Positions 31,103 to 44,282 of a stretch of DNA of 64,000 nt are shown in pieces. Position 1 is the first letter of the stretch; every line of letters starts with the position of its first letter. Source of the stretch: Cornus controversa (lineage: Eukaryota > Streptophyta > Magnoliopsida > Cornales > Cornaceae). Under the pieces are notes generated by a model. The model saw only the letters and a list, made by a program, of their open reading frames with translations. It was not told the origin of the DNA and made no database searches. A program made the translations under genes and the position numbers. Where the stretch lies: assembly GCA_026545225.1 (NCBI GenBank), contig CM048850.1, positions 8,171,501 to 8,235,500 of the forward strand, written 5' to 3'.

Positions 31103-33172
31103 TGTCACGCCTTGATTTTTGATACTCGAAAATGGGGGTGATTGAATTATATGTCATCACCTCACATCAATAATCTCACTCTGATATCATGTTCTGATAC
31201 CAAGCTGTCACGCCCCAATTTCTGAGTCACCGAAGACTCCGTCTCCAAACTTGAATCTTGAGAGTAAACCCATCATTTAAATCCTAATGAACTATATCAA
31301 CCTTTAATCACCACAGAAACTTAATCACATACATATATCTATATATATAGATATAGATAAATGTATGTATGTATAACTCAACATCAACTAATACGAATGG
31401 GCCCCACACTTGATCTCACATACATGTCCAACACATCTAAGCTGTCAACTTTTCCATGGATTATGATACATTGTAATAATGGTTATGATGCATCAAAATA
31501 TCATGTGAAATGTGTTGTTTTCTAACCCAAATTCTCTACATTATTACGATACATCATCCTTGGAACTTCGATGCATCGTAATGGGAATTACGATGTATCG
31601 TAATCTCTAGAATGCAAATTCTGTAGACTTTCACAAGTGATCACAATCTACCCAATTGCACATCAAATGCATTACATATCCTCAATTCCACTCATACAAC
31701 ATTGAGACATAAAGGAAATTTTAATAAGCGATACACTTCTGCATTTGATCCAAATCTCATGTTTCATTCATATAATCTTCTACATTCAAAGTCACTATAT
31801 AAGTTACATATACATAGAGGTCCAAAAGATACAAGTAGTTCAACTATAACTACAATTTCAACAAAATCAACATGCCTCAAGCCGACATGGATATCATTAG
31901 ATACAATATCCAAAAATATCTCGAAATGCTACTAAGAGTTCTACTTGGCCACTCAAGTTCTGTCCGTCATCGGTGCCTTATCTGTAAAAAGGTTTGGGGG
32001 AGAGGGGTGAGCAAAACAACGAGCTCAGTAGGAAAGCCCCAACCCATTTAAGTATCAACCCGACACCAACTTACATGATGTCGCTACACTACATGACGTA
32101 TTAAATGTTCTCATGTTCAATCAACGCATTTGCAATTCAAGTATGTATGCATTTAATCCATTCATTATACTTAACAGTTAAAACACATAAGCATTAAGAT
32201 ATTTATATATTTTTCTGTCATAATCCGATACATAGGCATGATTGGTCAACTCCGATGATCATGTAGTGTTGGATAACTCCGACAACATAAATATGTTCCA
32301 AAACATGCATATCATTTATATATACTTGTGATTTACAATATCTCACAACATGCTCACATTATTATGCAGTCAACATAAATAATTACACATTCATTATTTA
32401 CTACAATATGAACAACATACACATGTATATGTCATAAGGAAGAGAATAGTATAATACACAACCCTAACACTCTCCCATATATGCCAAACTCAACCCAACT
32501 CAACCAATACATTCCCAATCTCACCGAAACCCTAGAATCAATGATTAAGAAGGAAAAAACACCCCTAACTTGAATTTTAAAACTTATAGCAAATCCCTAG
32601 AATTCCTCCAAGTTCTACCCTGTCGAAACTCATGTTTGTTCTGTTCAAATTGAAGCCCTTGACCCGTAGAGTAATTTATCCTCTAAAATGAAGAGAAAAA
32701 GAAGAGAGTGAAGTGGGAGAGAAGAGAAAGAATTGGTTGGTTGCTTAGTCAAGATAAAATGAAATTATTCTCTATGATACATATATTTAAAAATATCTAG
32801 GGTGTGAAATGATTGAAATACCTCCGGGCCACTTAACGTACCTTTCTGACCTCTGTTTTCTATTTCAAAAGCGTTTCTGGCTCCAAAATTACTTCCTTAA
32901 TTCTTATAACTATTTCATTTGGTTCAAAACCAAAAATAAATATTTCTCAAAATTTTTTTGGATTCCCTGGCCCACTCGACCCGCGTCCCGAGCCCTGTCG
33001 ATCCAAAATTCTCAAAATTTTTCAAACGCTCCCAAAACTTTCCAAAACCTCTAAACAAATTCCCAAATATGTTTCTCACATTTAAAACATGTAAAACATC
33101 ATTTAAATTGGATTTATGACGTAAATGATGCATAAAAAGAAAATCGGTCAAAATTGGACTCGGACTCTGCAA
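31103..33172 (-). mobile_element. Family-A Gypsy LTR (first copy)
   Basis: An LTR in minus orientation. On + it begins TGTCACGCC at 31103 and ends GACTCTGCA at 33172. A second TGTCACGCCCC lies at 31207, preceded by TTCTGATACCAAGC, the reverse of a primer site. Thus a second LTR terminus plus PBS-like string is embedded. On the right the polypurine tract (reverse) follows as ACCTCCCCACCTTCAAGG. U3 landmarks are GGGCCACTTAACGTACC (about 32826) and the GC-rich GTCCCGAGCCCTGTCG (about 32985). No flanking target duplication was found. Confidence 0.8.
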
Positions 33173-35695
33173 CCTCCCCACCTTCAAGGAATTTTGTCCT
33201 CAAAATTACAAACATACCTCAAGTAGTAAATAGCTTAAGGTATTTTTTGACTTATCTCATGAAAATCTTTACACTTATGCATTTTGAAGAAAATTCCATC
33301 TTTCATGCACAATTTCAACATTTGAAACAAAATTTCATAAACTCTTTAAATGAATACAATTTTGACAAAAATACATTCATAGGCATCACATCCTCGTTTG
33401 CAATATATAAGCCCTAACTAAAACATGTTAGACATCATATATATATATATATATGCACAAAAATCACATTTCCATATACATAAATATATTCACAAAATCC
33501 TAATCTCACAAAATGTACAACATAACTTTCATGTCACAATTAATGGATTTATAGAATCAAAATAAAGAAAGACTTCACACCCCTACCTCAAGTCTTCTAA
33601 GCTTGGAAGCCAAGTTCTGAAAATTCCAGTCCTTTCTATCTTGTCAAACGTAGACTTTGTTCGGTCTAAAGTGTAGCCCTCGTCGACTGGAGCAATGCAC
33701 TTGCCTTTGGCATTTCCTGATTCTAGCTTAACACCTCTAAAATATAGAGAGAAGAGAGAGAGATGAAATGGGAGAGTTAGAGAGAGAGAGAGATCTATAA
33801 AAATGAAATATCCAACCCCTCTAGATATTTATCTCACCACTTGGGATGCAAAATGACCAATTTGCCACCGAGTCACTTAACATACCCTTTTGACATCCGT
33901 TTTCGATTTTGAAAGTTCCTATGGCCTCAAAATCACTTCCTTAACTCTCTAAACATTTCGTTTGGCCCATAACCAAAAATAAGATTTTCTCAAAAATTTT
34001 CTAGCTTCCCGAGCCCACCAGACTTCGTCCCGGTGCCCTGTTGACCCAAAAAGTCAAATTCTCCAAATGTTCCCAAAAATTCCCAAAACTCTAATACAAC
34101 TTTTCAAACATGTTTTTTACAATTAAAACACGCTAAACATCATTTAAAATGCATTTAAATCAATAATGATAGATAGAATGGAAACCGATCAAAATTAGAT
34201 CCGGTCTCTATAGAGTTTAGAAAAAAGAGGGTGAGGATACAACTATGCCTAGTAGGAATGATCCACCTGACTCAACCTTGACTCAGGCAGCCATATATGA
34301 ATGCGCAATGAAATCTTTATATGTTATATGTTATGGTCCCATAGTTTTTATGTTCAAAATAATATCATTTTGAAAATCATGCTTAATGCCACAAATCATC
34401 AATGCACATAAACAGTTTAGAAATGAATCACGTTCACTAAATAAACTCACACCATGTATACTTTGAAATCACTTCAACTCGGGACTTTTGCTAGTCACAA
34501 TTCCATAGTTAGGGTCTTTTGAAGATCACAAACTCTGCTTGCGCTCTACCGATTGCTAACTCAATAGAAGTGACATCCGCTTGGCCAAGTTTTGGGCCTT
34601 GTACCCTAGGACTTTGGGCCCTTCTAAATTCTCACACATGTCCCAAAAATCACAATTTCTCACATAAGTGCACATTATAACATAAATGAACCAAAACCCT
34701 TGATTGTCACAATTTCACTCAATGCACAACATTACCAAGTTAATGCATTTCAAATTCCAACTTATGTATAATCAATGCAATTCAATCATCTCATGAAAAT
34801 CACAACAATGAATTTTCAATAAAAAAAACCTTCTTTTATGCATGCCTTATACTCTTGGAGTCAAATTCCTCAAATACTTCTCAAATGAAAACAATGTCAC
34901 ACAATACATTCATGAACATCACTAAGCCATGCATAATACATAAATTCTATCTAAGCATTCTGGACAATCTATATATATGCATGAAATATCACATTTCACA
35001 TAATTTTCAAAAGAAAGTTTCATATCACAAGTATGTGACCTATATAATCAAAATAAAGAGGAGACTCATACCCCTACCTCAATTCTCAAGCCTTGAAGCT
35101 AATGTTCCAAAATTTTAGCCCTTTCAACTTCATCGAAAATGAATTTTGTTCAGTCCAATATGTAACCCTTGCCGAGTAAATAATCCCCTTGCCTTCGGCA
35201 TTCGCCAAATCCTAGCCCGACATTTCTGAAATGAAGAGAGAAAGATGAGGGATGAAGGGGGAGAGTGAGACAGAGATATTTTTGTATGTATCAATGGATG
35301 AATCCTAGCTCTAGATATTTATATCCTCTTGGGGTGTGACTCTTGGGTGTGAAATGACCAAAATGCCCCGGGTCATTTAACGTACCCACTCGACGTTTAT
35401 TTTTAATTTTGAAAGTGGTTATGGCTCCAAAATTGCTTCCTTAACAGATTTAACATTTAGTTTGGCCTAAAATCAAAAATTATATTTTTCCAATTTTTTT
35501 TTGAATTTTCGAGCCCACCTGACCGCGTCCCGGGGCCCATTGACCCAAACATTCTGAAAACTTTTCAAAACCTCAAAATAATTTTCCAAACATGTTTCTC
35601 ACATTTAACACATGTAAAAAATTATTTAAAATCCAATTAGGGCAAAAATGATGATTAAAATGAAAATCGGTCAAAATTGGACCCGGTTACTACAT
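33173..35695 (-). repeat. Two further truncated family-A LTR segments in series
   Basis: After the polypurine tract at 33173-33200 come two partial LTRs in the same minus orientation. One ends at about 34215 (GATCCGGTCTCTATAGAG), the other at about 35695 (GACCCGGTTACTACA). Each has the U3 order: TCAAAATAAAGA-GAC...CCCCTACCTCAA, LTR TATA-side GATATTTAT, GACCAA(A/T)TGCC, the GC-rich CGTCCCGG(G/T)GCCC and ATCGGTCAAAATTGG. Both lack the R/U5 half with the primer site. They look like nested or unequal-recombination products. No coding sequence is present. Confidence 0.7.
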
Positions 35696-35758
35696 GAATG
35701 GTCGTAAATGAGGCCAACATGCACAATCAAAAACTTTCAAGAAATTATAATCATAAAT

Positions 35759-38022
35759 TGAAATACCCCCTATAAGTTTCGCGCATGAGGTGGCCAGTCT
35801 CACACAAAAACGCAAGGGATACTTACAACTAATAGCAAACAAGCATAGAATACAAAGACAAGAGAAAAGAATTTTAAATGCTGAAAGGAAAGTCGAACTG
35901 AAATAAATAAATAACGTTAAAATAAATATAATACCAAACTAAACGTTAAAACTTGGAAGTCCTGTAACTCAAGCACCCCATAACCAAAAATAAGAAAAGT
36001 GACTAATGTTCTGGAAATAATCTATGTCCCTACACTGATAACCATCACGCTCTTCGAACTTCACGTTCTAACCATGAGGTGAAAACTGTCAGGGACCTAA
36101 AATATCAACAAAGTGGGTTAAACCCACGAGCAAGTTCCCTCTACTACAACCCAGTCAAAGAACCGATAAACATAACCTCTATATGACGGACAATAAAATA
36201 CATAGATGTACACATATCATTTCCTATTCTAACCTTTGTTCCAAAATAGCAACCAAGCGTACCAACCTATCCGTTATCACACAAACTATAGAATCTCTTT
36301 CTAAGTTTCATCCAAAGGCAATCTTTACATGCCTGTACACTTCTTTAGATTTAAACCCTATTTCTATAAGACAATCCTGACATGCCTCCCTTATCTACAT
36401 ATTATATACCTTATTAAATAATGGACAATCTCACATGCCCCGCCCTTATATAAATATGTAAAAAAATCGTATTATGTAATTGGCAATCCTCACATGCCAC
36501 CCTTGTAACCCTACTAAAAACCTTATCATGCATCCTTCACACCATCCCAATCCATTAAACATAGATATATACGTATCATTTTCTTATTTAACCTCTGTCC
36601 CAAAATAGAAACCATCCTACACACCATCCCAATCCATTCCCTATCACACAAATTATAGAACATATTTTCTAAGTTCAAACCAAAGGCAATCGTTACATGC
36701 CCGGACACTTTATTAAATAAAATACCTTATTAATATTTGGCAATCCGGACATGCCTCCCTTATATACATATTAAGTAACCTACTATGTAATTGGCAATCC
36801 TCACATTCCTCCCTTATTAACCTTAAATACCCTATTGGCAATCCTGACATGCCTCCTAGCAATTCTCACATGCCTCCCCAATTAACCTTGAATACCCTAT
36901 TGACAATCCTGACATGCCTCCTGGCAATCCTCACATGCCTCCCTAATTAACCTTAAATACCCTATTGAAAATCTTAACATGCCTCCTTAATTAACCTTAA
37001 ATACCCTATTGACAATCCTCACATGCCTCCCTAATTAACCTTAAATATCCTATTGACAATCCTCACATGCCTCCTGACAATCCTCACATACCTCCCTAAT
37101 TAACCTTAAATACCCTATTGGCAATCCTGACATGCCTCCCTAATTAACCTTAAATACCTTATTATGTATTGGCAATCTTGACATACCCTTGGCAATCCTC
37201 ACATGCCTCCCTAATTAATCCTTAAATACCTTATTAGGCACTGGCAATCCTGACATGCCTCTTGGCAATCCTTACATGCCTCCCCTATTCATTTTGAAAT
37301 AAAAATCAACCTACTTATAAGTACATTAATTTAACATAATGCAATTCCAATCACCAAAAGAAATAATACATAAATAATTAATTAAGTCCAATATACCACG
37401 CAAGAAAGAGAATTACATGATTTCATAAACTGATTTAAACATCAACATTTAACCATGAACATTTAAGAATGCAAAGAAATCAGTTAACGAGAAATAAATA
37501 AACAATTAGAAAAAAATCATATAAATAACCTTACAATGCAATCTAACATCAAGTGTATCTAAACCTAGGTCTAACCTAAGTTTCCATGCATATTCTACCT
37601 TTAAATGACTCAACTAAATCTCCAGAGAATTTTAAAAAAATTTAGTATTTTTAAAAATATTTTTCCTAATTTTTTATATTTAAAAATGATTTAAAATTTT
37701 AAACTCAAATTCTCATCAAACCACCCAACGATTTTCCACCAAACTTATAGGGAACATTCAGGAGAGCAAGATCAACAGTTTAATAGGAACAAAAACCTTC
37801 AAAAATGACATTTATATTCAACAAAAATTTCATGTATATATATACATATATATCTGCCTATATACTCATACATATACGTATATACATATCAAAATTTACA
37901 CGATAAAACTCCAAATTCACAAATTATTTATGTTTAATCATACGAACTTAAGCATGAAATTAAGCAATGATTACAAATTATTAACCCCAATCATACATAA
38001 ACCTATACACACACACACACAT

Positions 38023-38077
<55 letters not shown>

Positions 38078-38655
38078 CATATATATGCATGAAATCAAAT
38101 AATTCAATTATTTATCTATGTTTACAAGTTCAAAGGGGAAGTGAAGAGATTGAACTTGCCTTGTGATTTTGAGCAAAATCACCGTTTTCTCCCTTTTCCT
38201 AGCGTCTACCGTTTGCTCCCTGTCTGTCCGTAGAAATGATTGAACCTTAATTTCTTTTTCTCTTATTTTTATTTCTTTTCTAAAATAAATAAAAAGAAAA
38301 TTCCTAAATAATAATAAAAATAATTAATATAAATATATTTAGTCCACCTATATATAAATATATACAAATATATATAAAGCCCAACCTAACAGTCTAGCCC
38401 AACCTGCTAAACATTAAAATAAAAGAATATACAGCCCAAACTCACCTATTTTTATTTTTAAAAAAATAAAACTACATCAAAAACAAATAATTCACACACA
38501 ATTAAAATTAATCAACACTGAGCAACAATTCAAACATCCACGTTAAACATATAAAAAACAGGGATTGACAAAATTAATTAAAACATTTAAATAATTAACA
38601 CCCAATCAAATAATAAAAACCCAATTTAAATATCCTCAAATTACGAGGTATTTCA
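35759..38655 (-). mobile_element. Family-B Gypsy LTR (copy B1)
   Basis: On + the LTR runs from TGAAATACCCCC at 35759 to GAGGTATTTCA at 38655 (2897 bp). On the right it is followed by TTCTTCCCCCTTAAAAAGAG, the polypurine tract in reverse, so this is a 3' LTR of a minus-strand element. It holds about 20 minisatellite units (36280-37290). Stretches at about 36160-36340 and 36530-36710 are duplicates of each other. (CA)n and (AT)n runs lie at about 38008-38080. Confidence 0.85.
36280..37290. repeat. Minisatellite of GGCAATCCTGACATGCC units
   Basis: About 20 imperfect copies of a 17-bp core, GGCAATCCTGACATGCC, with GGCA/TGCC ends in inverted relation. They are separated by spacers such as TCCCTAATTAACCTTAAATA. 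The same repeat, reverse-complemented, occurs at 39590-39990, 44106-44282 and 57713-58400, all inside family-B LTR sequence. Confidence 0.9.
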
Positions 38656-39500
38656 TTCTTCCCCCTTAAAAAGAGGAATTTCATCCTTGGAATTCACCTC
38701 ATTCCTGAAATAAAAATTCTGAATATTTTGCCTTTATTTCATCCTCCCTTTCTCAAGTGGACTCCACCTCATTGTGGTGTCTCCACTGAACCCGAACTAA
38801 AGGAATGGTCTTGGAACAATGGACCTGATTCCTACGGTCAAGAATACAGTAAGGTTGCTTCACATATATTGCATTTTGCTGCAACTCAATCTCTTCAACC
38901 TCAATATGCTGATAAGCATCCTCATCCTTAATGAATTTTTGTAACTTAGACACATGAAAGACATTATGCCCCCTATGCATTATGTCCGGCAATACTAATA
39001 TATACGCTATTGCCCTAATCATATCTGTGATCATGAAAGGACTCACAAAATAAGGTGATAACTTTTCCTTCTTCTTGAATCGCATTACTCCTTTCATGGG
39101 AGAAACCTACAGTAAAACATGATCCCCTACCTTAAACTCTAATGCATGACTTTGACGATCATCATACTCTTTTGTCTACTCTAGGTAGTGCGCATAGGAT
39201 CCTTAATGAGGGCAACTTTTCGATGTATCCTTAATGAACTCCGGATAAAAAAAAAATCGTTTATCACCAACTTGTATCCAACAAATAGGAGACCGATATG
39301 GTCATCCATACAAAGCTTCAAATAGTGTCATACAAATAGTCTTCTAATAACTATTGTTATAAGTAAACTCACAAAGTAAAAAATAAAACTCCCAATATCA
39401 AGGTCTATCAATATCTATGGTGACCTGCCCATAACTTTCCTATAAATCATACTACCTCCGAATGCTGTATAAATGCTAAATGAAGAACTACATGGTTGAT
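38656..39500 (-). pseudogene. Gypsy integrase C-terminal region (family B)
   Basis: Directly beside the B1 LTR and its polypurine tract. 38753-39097 reads MKGVMRFKKKEKLSPYFVSP, then HRGHNVFHVSKLQKFIKDED, LDRRNQV and PLVRVQWRHH. This is the integrase C-terminal (GPY/F-type) region that ends Ty3/Gypsy polyproteins. Decayed matches to the preceding integrase segment continue to about 39500. The rest of the polyprotein is missing, cut off where the sequence turns into family-B LTR repeats of opposite orientation. Confidence 0.85.
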
Positions 39501-39579
39501 AACTCTACTAGATAGTCTAACTAATGACCGAGATACGAACGAGTGGAATGCATCTGTATTGAGTAAATCACGATCGAGT

Positions 39580-40632
39580 TTAAATTTTACGACATAATAG
39601 GATTGTCAAGCATGTCAGGATTTTCTAATACCTAATAAGGTATCTATACATTATAATTTGCGGCATGTCAGGATTGCATAATACCTAATAAGCAGGTATC
39701 TATACATTATATTTTACAGCATGTTAGGATTGCCTAATACCTAATAAGGTCTCTATACATTATATTTTACGGCATATCAAGATTGTCATACATGTCAAGA
39801 TTACCTAATACTTAATAAGGTATATGTACATTATATTTGGGGCATGTCAAGATTGCCCAAGACCTAATAAGGTATTCATAAAATACGGGTATAGGCATGT
39901 TAGAATTGCCTAATACTTAATAAGAAATTTAGTTATGTGTTCAGGCATGTTGGGATTGCCAATCTTACAAATATTTATTTTCGGGCATGTTGGGATTGCC
40001 AAATTTATAAATTTAGCAGTAATAATTGCATTGAATGCAAAATTTTATATTCATAAAATGCGATTAAAGTTTATGAAATGCTTGATTATACATTTAATTA
40101 TTTTCAGTCATGGTTGAAATGTCTGCTTGATTTTATATTTATAAATTGTTATTAAATTCTTATGAGTTGCACATTTATTTGTAGATATTTGATTAAGTGC
40201 AATACATTTTGTGATGACATGATTATGTGATTATATGTTTATTTAATTGTAAAATATATATGTTGAGTTATGTGTGTAACACCTAGTATAAAAAGTGAGA
40301 GTGATCATTCTTGGCTTGGAAAAATGTGAGTAAGAGAATTTTCTCTTTATTGTGTAAATGTTTGCCTTGAATTTTTTTTTTTTTTACAATTTCTTTGTGG
40401 GAGATAGAAATTTATCGATCCAATAATGGAAAAGAAATAAACTGTGGACAGTGCAATCACCCATATGATAGTAGTGACCAATAGTCTGCCCTGTTTGGTC
40501 GTGTTTCAGGTTTATGAAACGGAATCTACTTGAGAAAAAAGAGGATGAAATAAAGGCAGAGTATCCAAAGTTTTTTATTTCAGGTATCAGGTGAATTTCG
40601 AGGACATAATTTCTCTTTTTAGGGGGGAAAAA
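39580..40632 (+). repeat. Plus-oriented family-B LTR minisatellite and pre-LTR region
   Basis: From about 39590 to 39990 the minisatellite appears in reverse orientation (GGCATGTCAGGATTGCC with CCTAATAAGGTA spacers). From about 40510 the sequence mirrors the region left of the B1 polypurine tract (AGAGGATGAAATAAAGGCAG ... TTTATTTCAGG). It ends with its own polypurine tract, TTTTTAGGGGGGAAAAA, at about 40616-40632. 40000-40510 holds nothing I can name. Confidence 0.65.
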
Positions 40633-43600
40633 TGTAATACCCCATAATTTTAAGGTTATTTAATTTTAATTTGGGTTTTCTATTTGTGTAAATTATTTAT
40701 TGAGTGTTTTAAATGCTAAATGCTTTAGGTTGTTTTATCTTTTTTTTTATAGGTTGGACCATACTTGTGGTCTTTATTTTTAATTCTTTTCATGTTGGGT
40801 TAGGGAGAGTTTGGGTTGGATTATTTGGGTTTAGATTGGGCTGGGCTGGATTAGGTCGTATTATAATTGTTTAGGTTTGGGTTAGGTATATATCTATTAT
40901 TATTTTTTTTAGTATTTATTTTTTAATATATATATATATATAGAGAGAGAGGGGGAAAGAAAAGTAGGGTTGACTCTCTCGCTTGGAGATTTTGGATTTT
41001 GTGAAGGGGACTCCATCAATTGGACCGAAGGATCTCTAAGAAGAAAACAAAAAGATAGCTTTAGGGAGAAAAAAGGAATCCCATTTCAGGTAGAGGAGTA
41101 TGTTTGGAAAATTATATGCATAGTCTCTCTTTATCTTTCTCAGTTGTTCCCAATTGTTATGAGAATTCTCAAGATACTACAGATGTCTCACACGAAGACT
41201 TACACATATGGCTGCATGCGGCCATCTATGGTGACCCTGGTTATCGCCAAGATACGAACGAAGACCGGAGTCAACTTCGACAGAGCGGCGCTATTACAGT
41301 CGTTGTATGAGACCCAGCAAAATTGGTTGTTGTCTCAGCGAATATTATTGAAGGTTAGTTGGTGTTCACTTGCAGGTGAAGATTGGTGTGGTGGTGTTCA
41401 GCCATGGGTTCATTGGTCTTCTCCGGTTGCGGCTAGACTGAGGTTTTTATGGCTAGAGGTGCACCGGTAGTGTAGAGCTTGTGGGTTTGTCGTTGTGACA
41501 GTATGGTTATATGGCTGTGTGGGTGTTACAGCCGTATGTGGTGATGGTAGGTCTCACGATTTTAATGTCAGTTTGGTGAGGTGTTGGCTATGGGTTTATG
41601 AGTGGTGTACTAGCTATGGTGGTTCTCTCGGCCCATATTAACAGTCACGACTTTAATGGAGGTTGGTTGTGGTTGAGTGAGGAAGGTTGCTCACGGTGGT
41701 AGTTTGTGGGTTCGATGTTGACCTGGGCTCCTTGGTGTGGCTTTGCTCATGGGAAGTCGACAGCTTGGTGTCGGGTCTGTACATGGCAGTGATCCCAGCA
41801 GTGGTGATGGGGCTGCGGCTGACGGTGGCTTGAGGTTGGTGGAGGTTTGAGGTGGTTTTTGGTGGAGCTTGAGCTTGACTATGGCGGCCATGGTGGTGCC
41901 GAGGTGGTGGCAGCCATACAAGGTGGTTGAAGCTTGGTTAGCGTGGTGCTCAAGGTTGTGGCTAAGGTTGGTTCACAATGGTTGTTTGGCCATGGGTTCT
42001 GGTGTCGACAGTAAGAGGTGGCTGAAGTTGCTGGATTTTGGCCGGGTTCAAAGGTGGCTCACGGTTGGCATATGGTGACTAAAGTGGCCGACTGCCATGG
42101 TGAAATTAGTGGAGTTCTGGCCAGTAGTGTAGATGGTGGCAGTATACAGTTGAGCTTGGTTGTTGGCTTGACGGAGATTTATGGTTGTGTATGGTGGTGC
42201 AACTGAAGTGGGTTCGAGTTTGGTTGTTTGAGATTAGTGAAAGAAGTGTAGCTGGCTGTGTAGGCTGGTTAGGACTTTGTTTAGGTTTCGGGTGTTGCGT
42301 ATGTTGCTCCAGCAACGACTGGTATGTGTGAGTATTTGGGTGCCTCGTGATGATGGTTCTTCTATGATATGTTTTAGATATGGGCCTAAGTATGCTACTT
42401 CTATTACTTAAATTTCTGCAATCGGAAGCTTTTACTAAATTAAACAGTGTAATTGACAAGGTGATAGAAGCACGGGTGGGCTTGACATTTGGACTAGGCC
42501 GGAAACTTAAAATAGGCCAAGTAGAGTTTAGAAGAAATAAATGGTGGATTTGGTGTTAGGCTAGACCGGAATTGGGTATAGGCCTAATCTCATTTAAAAA
42601 TAGAGACTTTCCATTGGACTTTGGATTCTGGAGCGACAATGGACAGTACGGACTTCCGGATAAATTAACCGAGGCAACTTGATACTTGCTTTTTTCTTTT
42701 ACTCGCATATATATATTTAATTTACGTGTGTTTATATATTTGTGCACACCTAAATTATTGTGTATAAATTATATATATATATATATATATTCAATGTGTT
42801 GGTATTTATTAAATATTTACCTGTATTAAAATGTATATATATATATTGATGACAATCGAACATTTAAATTGCTTTTTTTTAAAAAAAAATTATGTGTAGC
42901 AATTTAAATTGTGGTTGATAAATGTGTTTGTGCTGTAAATTCTTCCGTCTTGTTGTTGGTGCAATGTAATTGGTGTATTATTTTAGGCACATTATTCATT
43001 AATGTGTATGTGTGTGCTTATTAATTTTTTTATTTGAAATTAAATATGCCTATTGATTAATTTGTGCATTTAAATTGTGTTGTTTTATGTGTACGAATTA
43101 TGTGTTTAATTTTAATTGATGATATTTTTCTGTGCATTTAAATTTAAATGTTAAATGCTTTATGATTAAACTTTGGAATGTGAGTATATTATTTATTGAA
43201 ATATAAATTTTAAATCATTTTGAAATTATTGATGCAAAAGTCAACTTGTTGAAGTAATGAAAGATTGTCCAGCATATCCTTGTTGAGCTTTTAGTTCATC
43301 CCCTCCCAGACTTTGCAGATAGGACGCTGACACGGAGACAATTACGGGACTCGGTAGTACCGGTTGAAGAGGTAGCAGTGTGGGATCATTAGTATTATTT
43401 TCTGTTCAGGATTTGGGAGAGATTGTATTATTTTGAAAATTTGTAAGGAAGAAATATATTTAATATTTCCTTCCAATGTATTAGCATTTATACGGGATTT
43501 ATTGGAAAGATATTGGATCAATGTGTATTTGTTCTTTGATTTTTGTTTTAATTTTAATTTTAATTTTATTTTCTTTTGTTTTGGAAATTTCATAAATTGC

Positions 43601-44282
43601 CAAAAAATTCTCAAAAATTTCTGAAAATTAAAACTTACCTTCTTAGGACAGACTATACCTGGAAGTTTAATTTCAAGATGAAATAAGTTCGCCTCGTTGT
43701 TGATTTAGTTCAAAAAGTGTCATTTAAGTTGAGATTTTTATATTTTAAATTACTGAAATTTTTTTAAAATTCCCCAGATATTTAGTTGAGACATTTAAAG
43801 GCAGAATATGCATGGAAACCTAGGTTAGACCTAGGTTTAGATACATTTGATGTTAAATTGCATTGTAGGGTTATTTATGTGATATTTTTCTAAATGTTTA
43901 TTTATTTCTCGTTAACTGATTTCTTTGCATTCTTAAATGTTCATAGTTAAATGTTGATGTTTAAATCAGTTTATGGAATTATGTAATTCTCTTGCTTGCG
44001 TGGTATGTTAGACTTAGTTAATTGTTTATGTATTATTTCTTTTGGTGATTGAAATTGCATTAGGTTAAATTAATGTACTTATAAGTAGGTTGGTTTTAAT
44101 TTTAAAAGGAATAGGGCAATCATGTAAGGATTGTCAGGAGACAAGTCATGATTGCTAGTACCTAATAAGGTATTTAAGGATTAATTAGGGAGGCATGTGA
44201 AGATTGTCAGAGGGCATGTCAGGATTGCCAATACCTAATAAGGTATTTAAGGTTAATTAGGGAGGCATGTTAGGATTGCCAA
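40633..44282 (+). mobile_element. Family-B LTR copy B2, left part
   Basis: Begins TGTAATACCCCATAATTTTA right after a polypurine tract, so it is the 3' LTR of a plus-strand element. From about 43640 it matches B1 in reverse (CATGGAAACCTAGGTTAGAC at about 43810, TTATTTCTCGTTAACTGATT at about 43900). 40980-43600 has no counterpart in B1: a GGT/TGG-rich tract at about 41350-42250, open frames without recognisable domains, and (AT)n tracts. It stops at TTGCCAA (44282), where a family-A element entered; the sequence resumes at 57713. Confidence 0.82.

Noticed and set aside
36280-37290. CRISPR-like regularly spaced 17-bp repeat
   Set aside because: Repeats are imperfect, spacers are themselves repeats, the setting is a plant LTR and no cas gene exists in the window.
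40970-41470. 166-codon plus-strand frame in LTR B2
   Set aside because: No recognisable domain, composition follows the local repeat, and it lies wholly inside an LTR. An unverified chance frame.
42106-42459. 117-codon minus frame rich in His, Thr, Ser and Gln
   Set aside because: It is the complement of a GGT/TGG-rich stretch in LTR B2; the composition alone explains the open frame.
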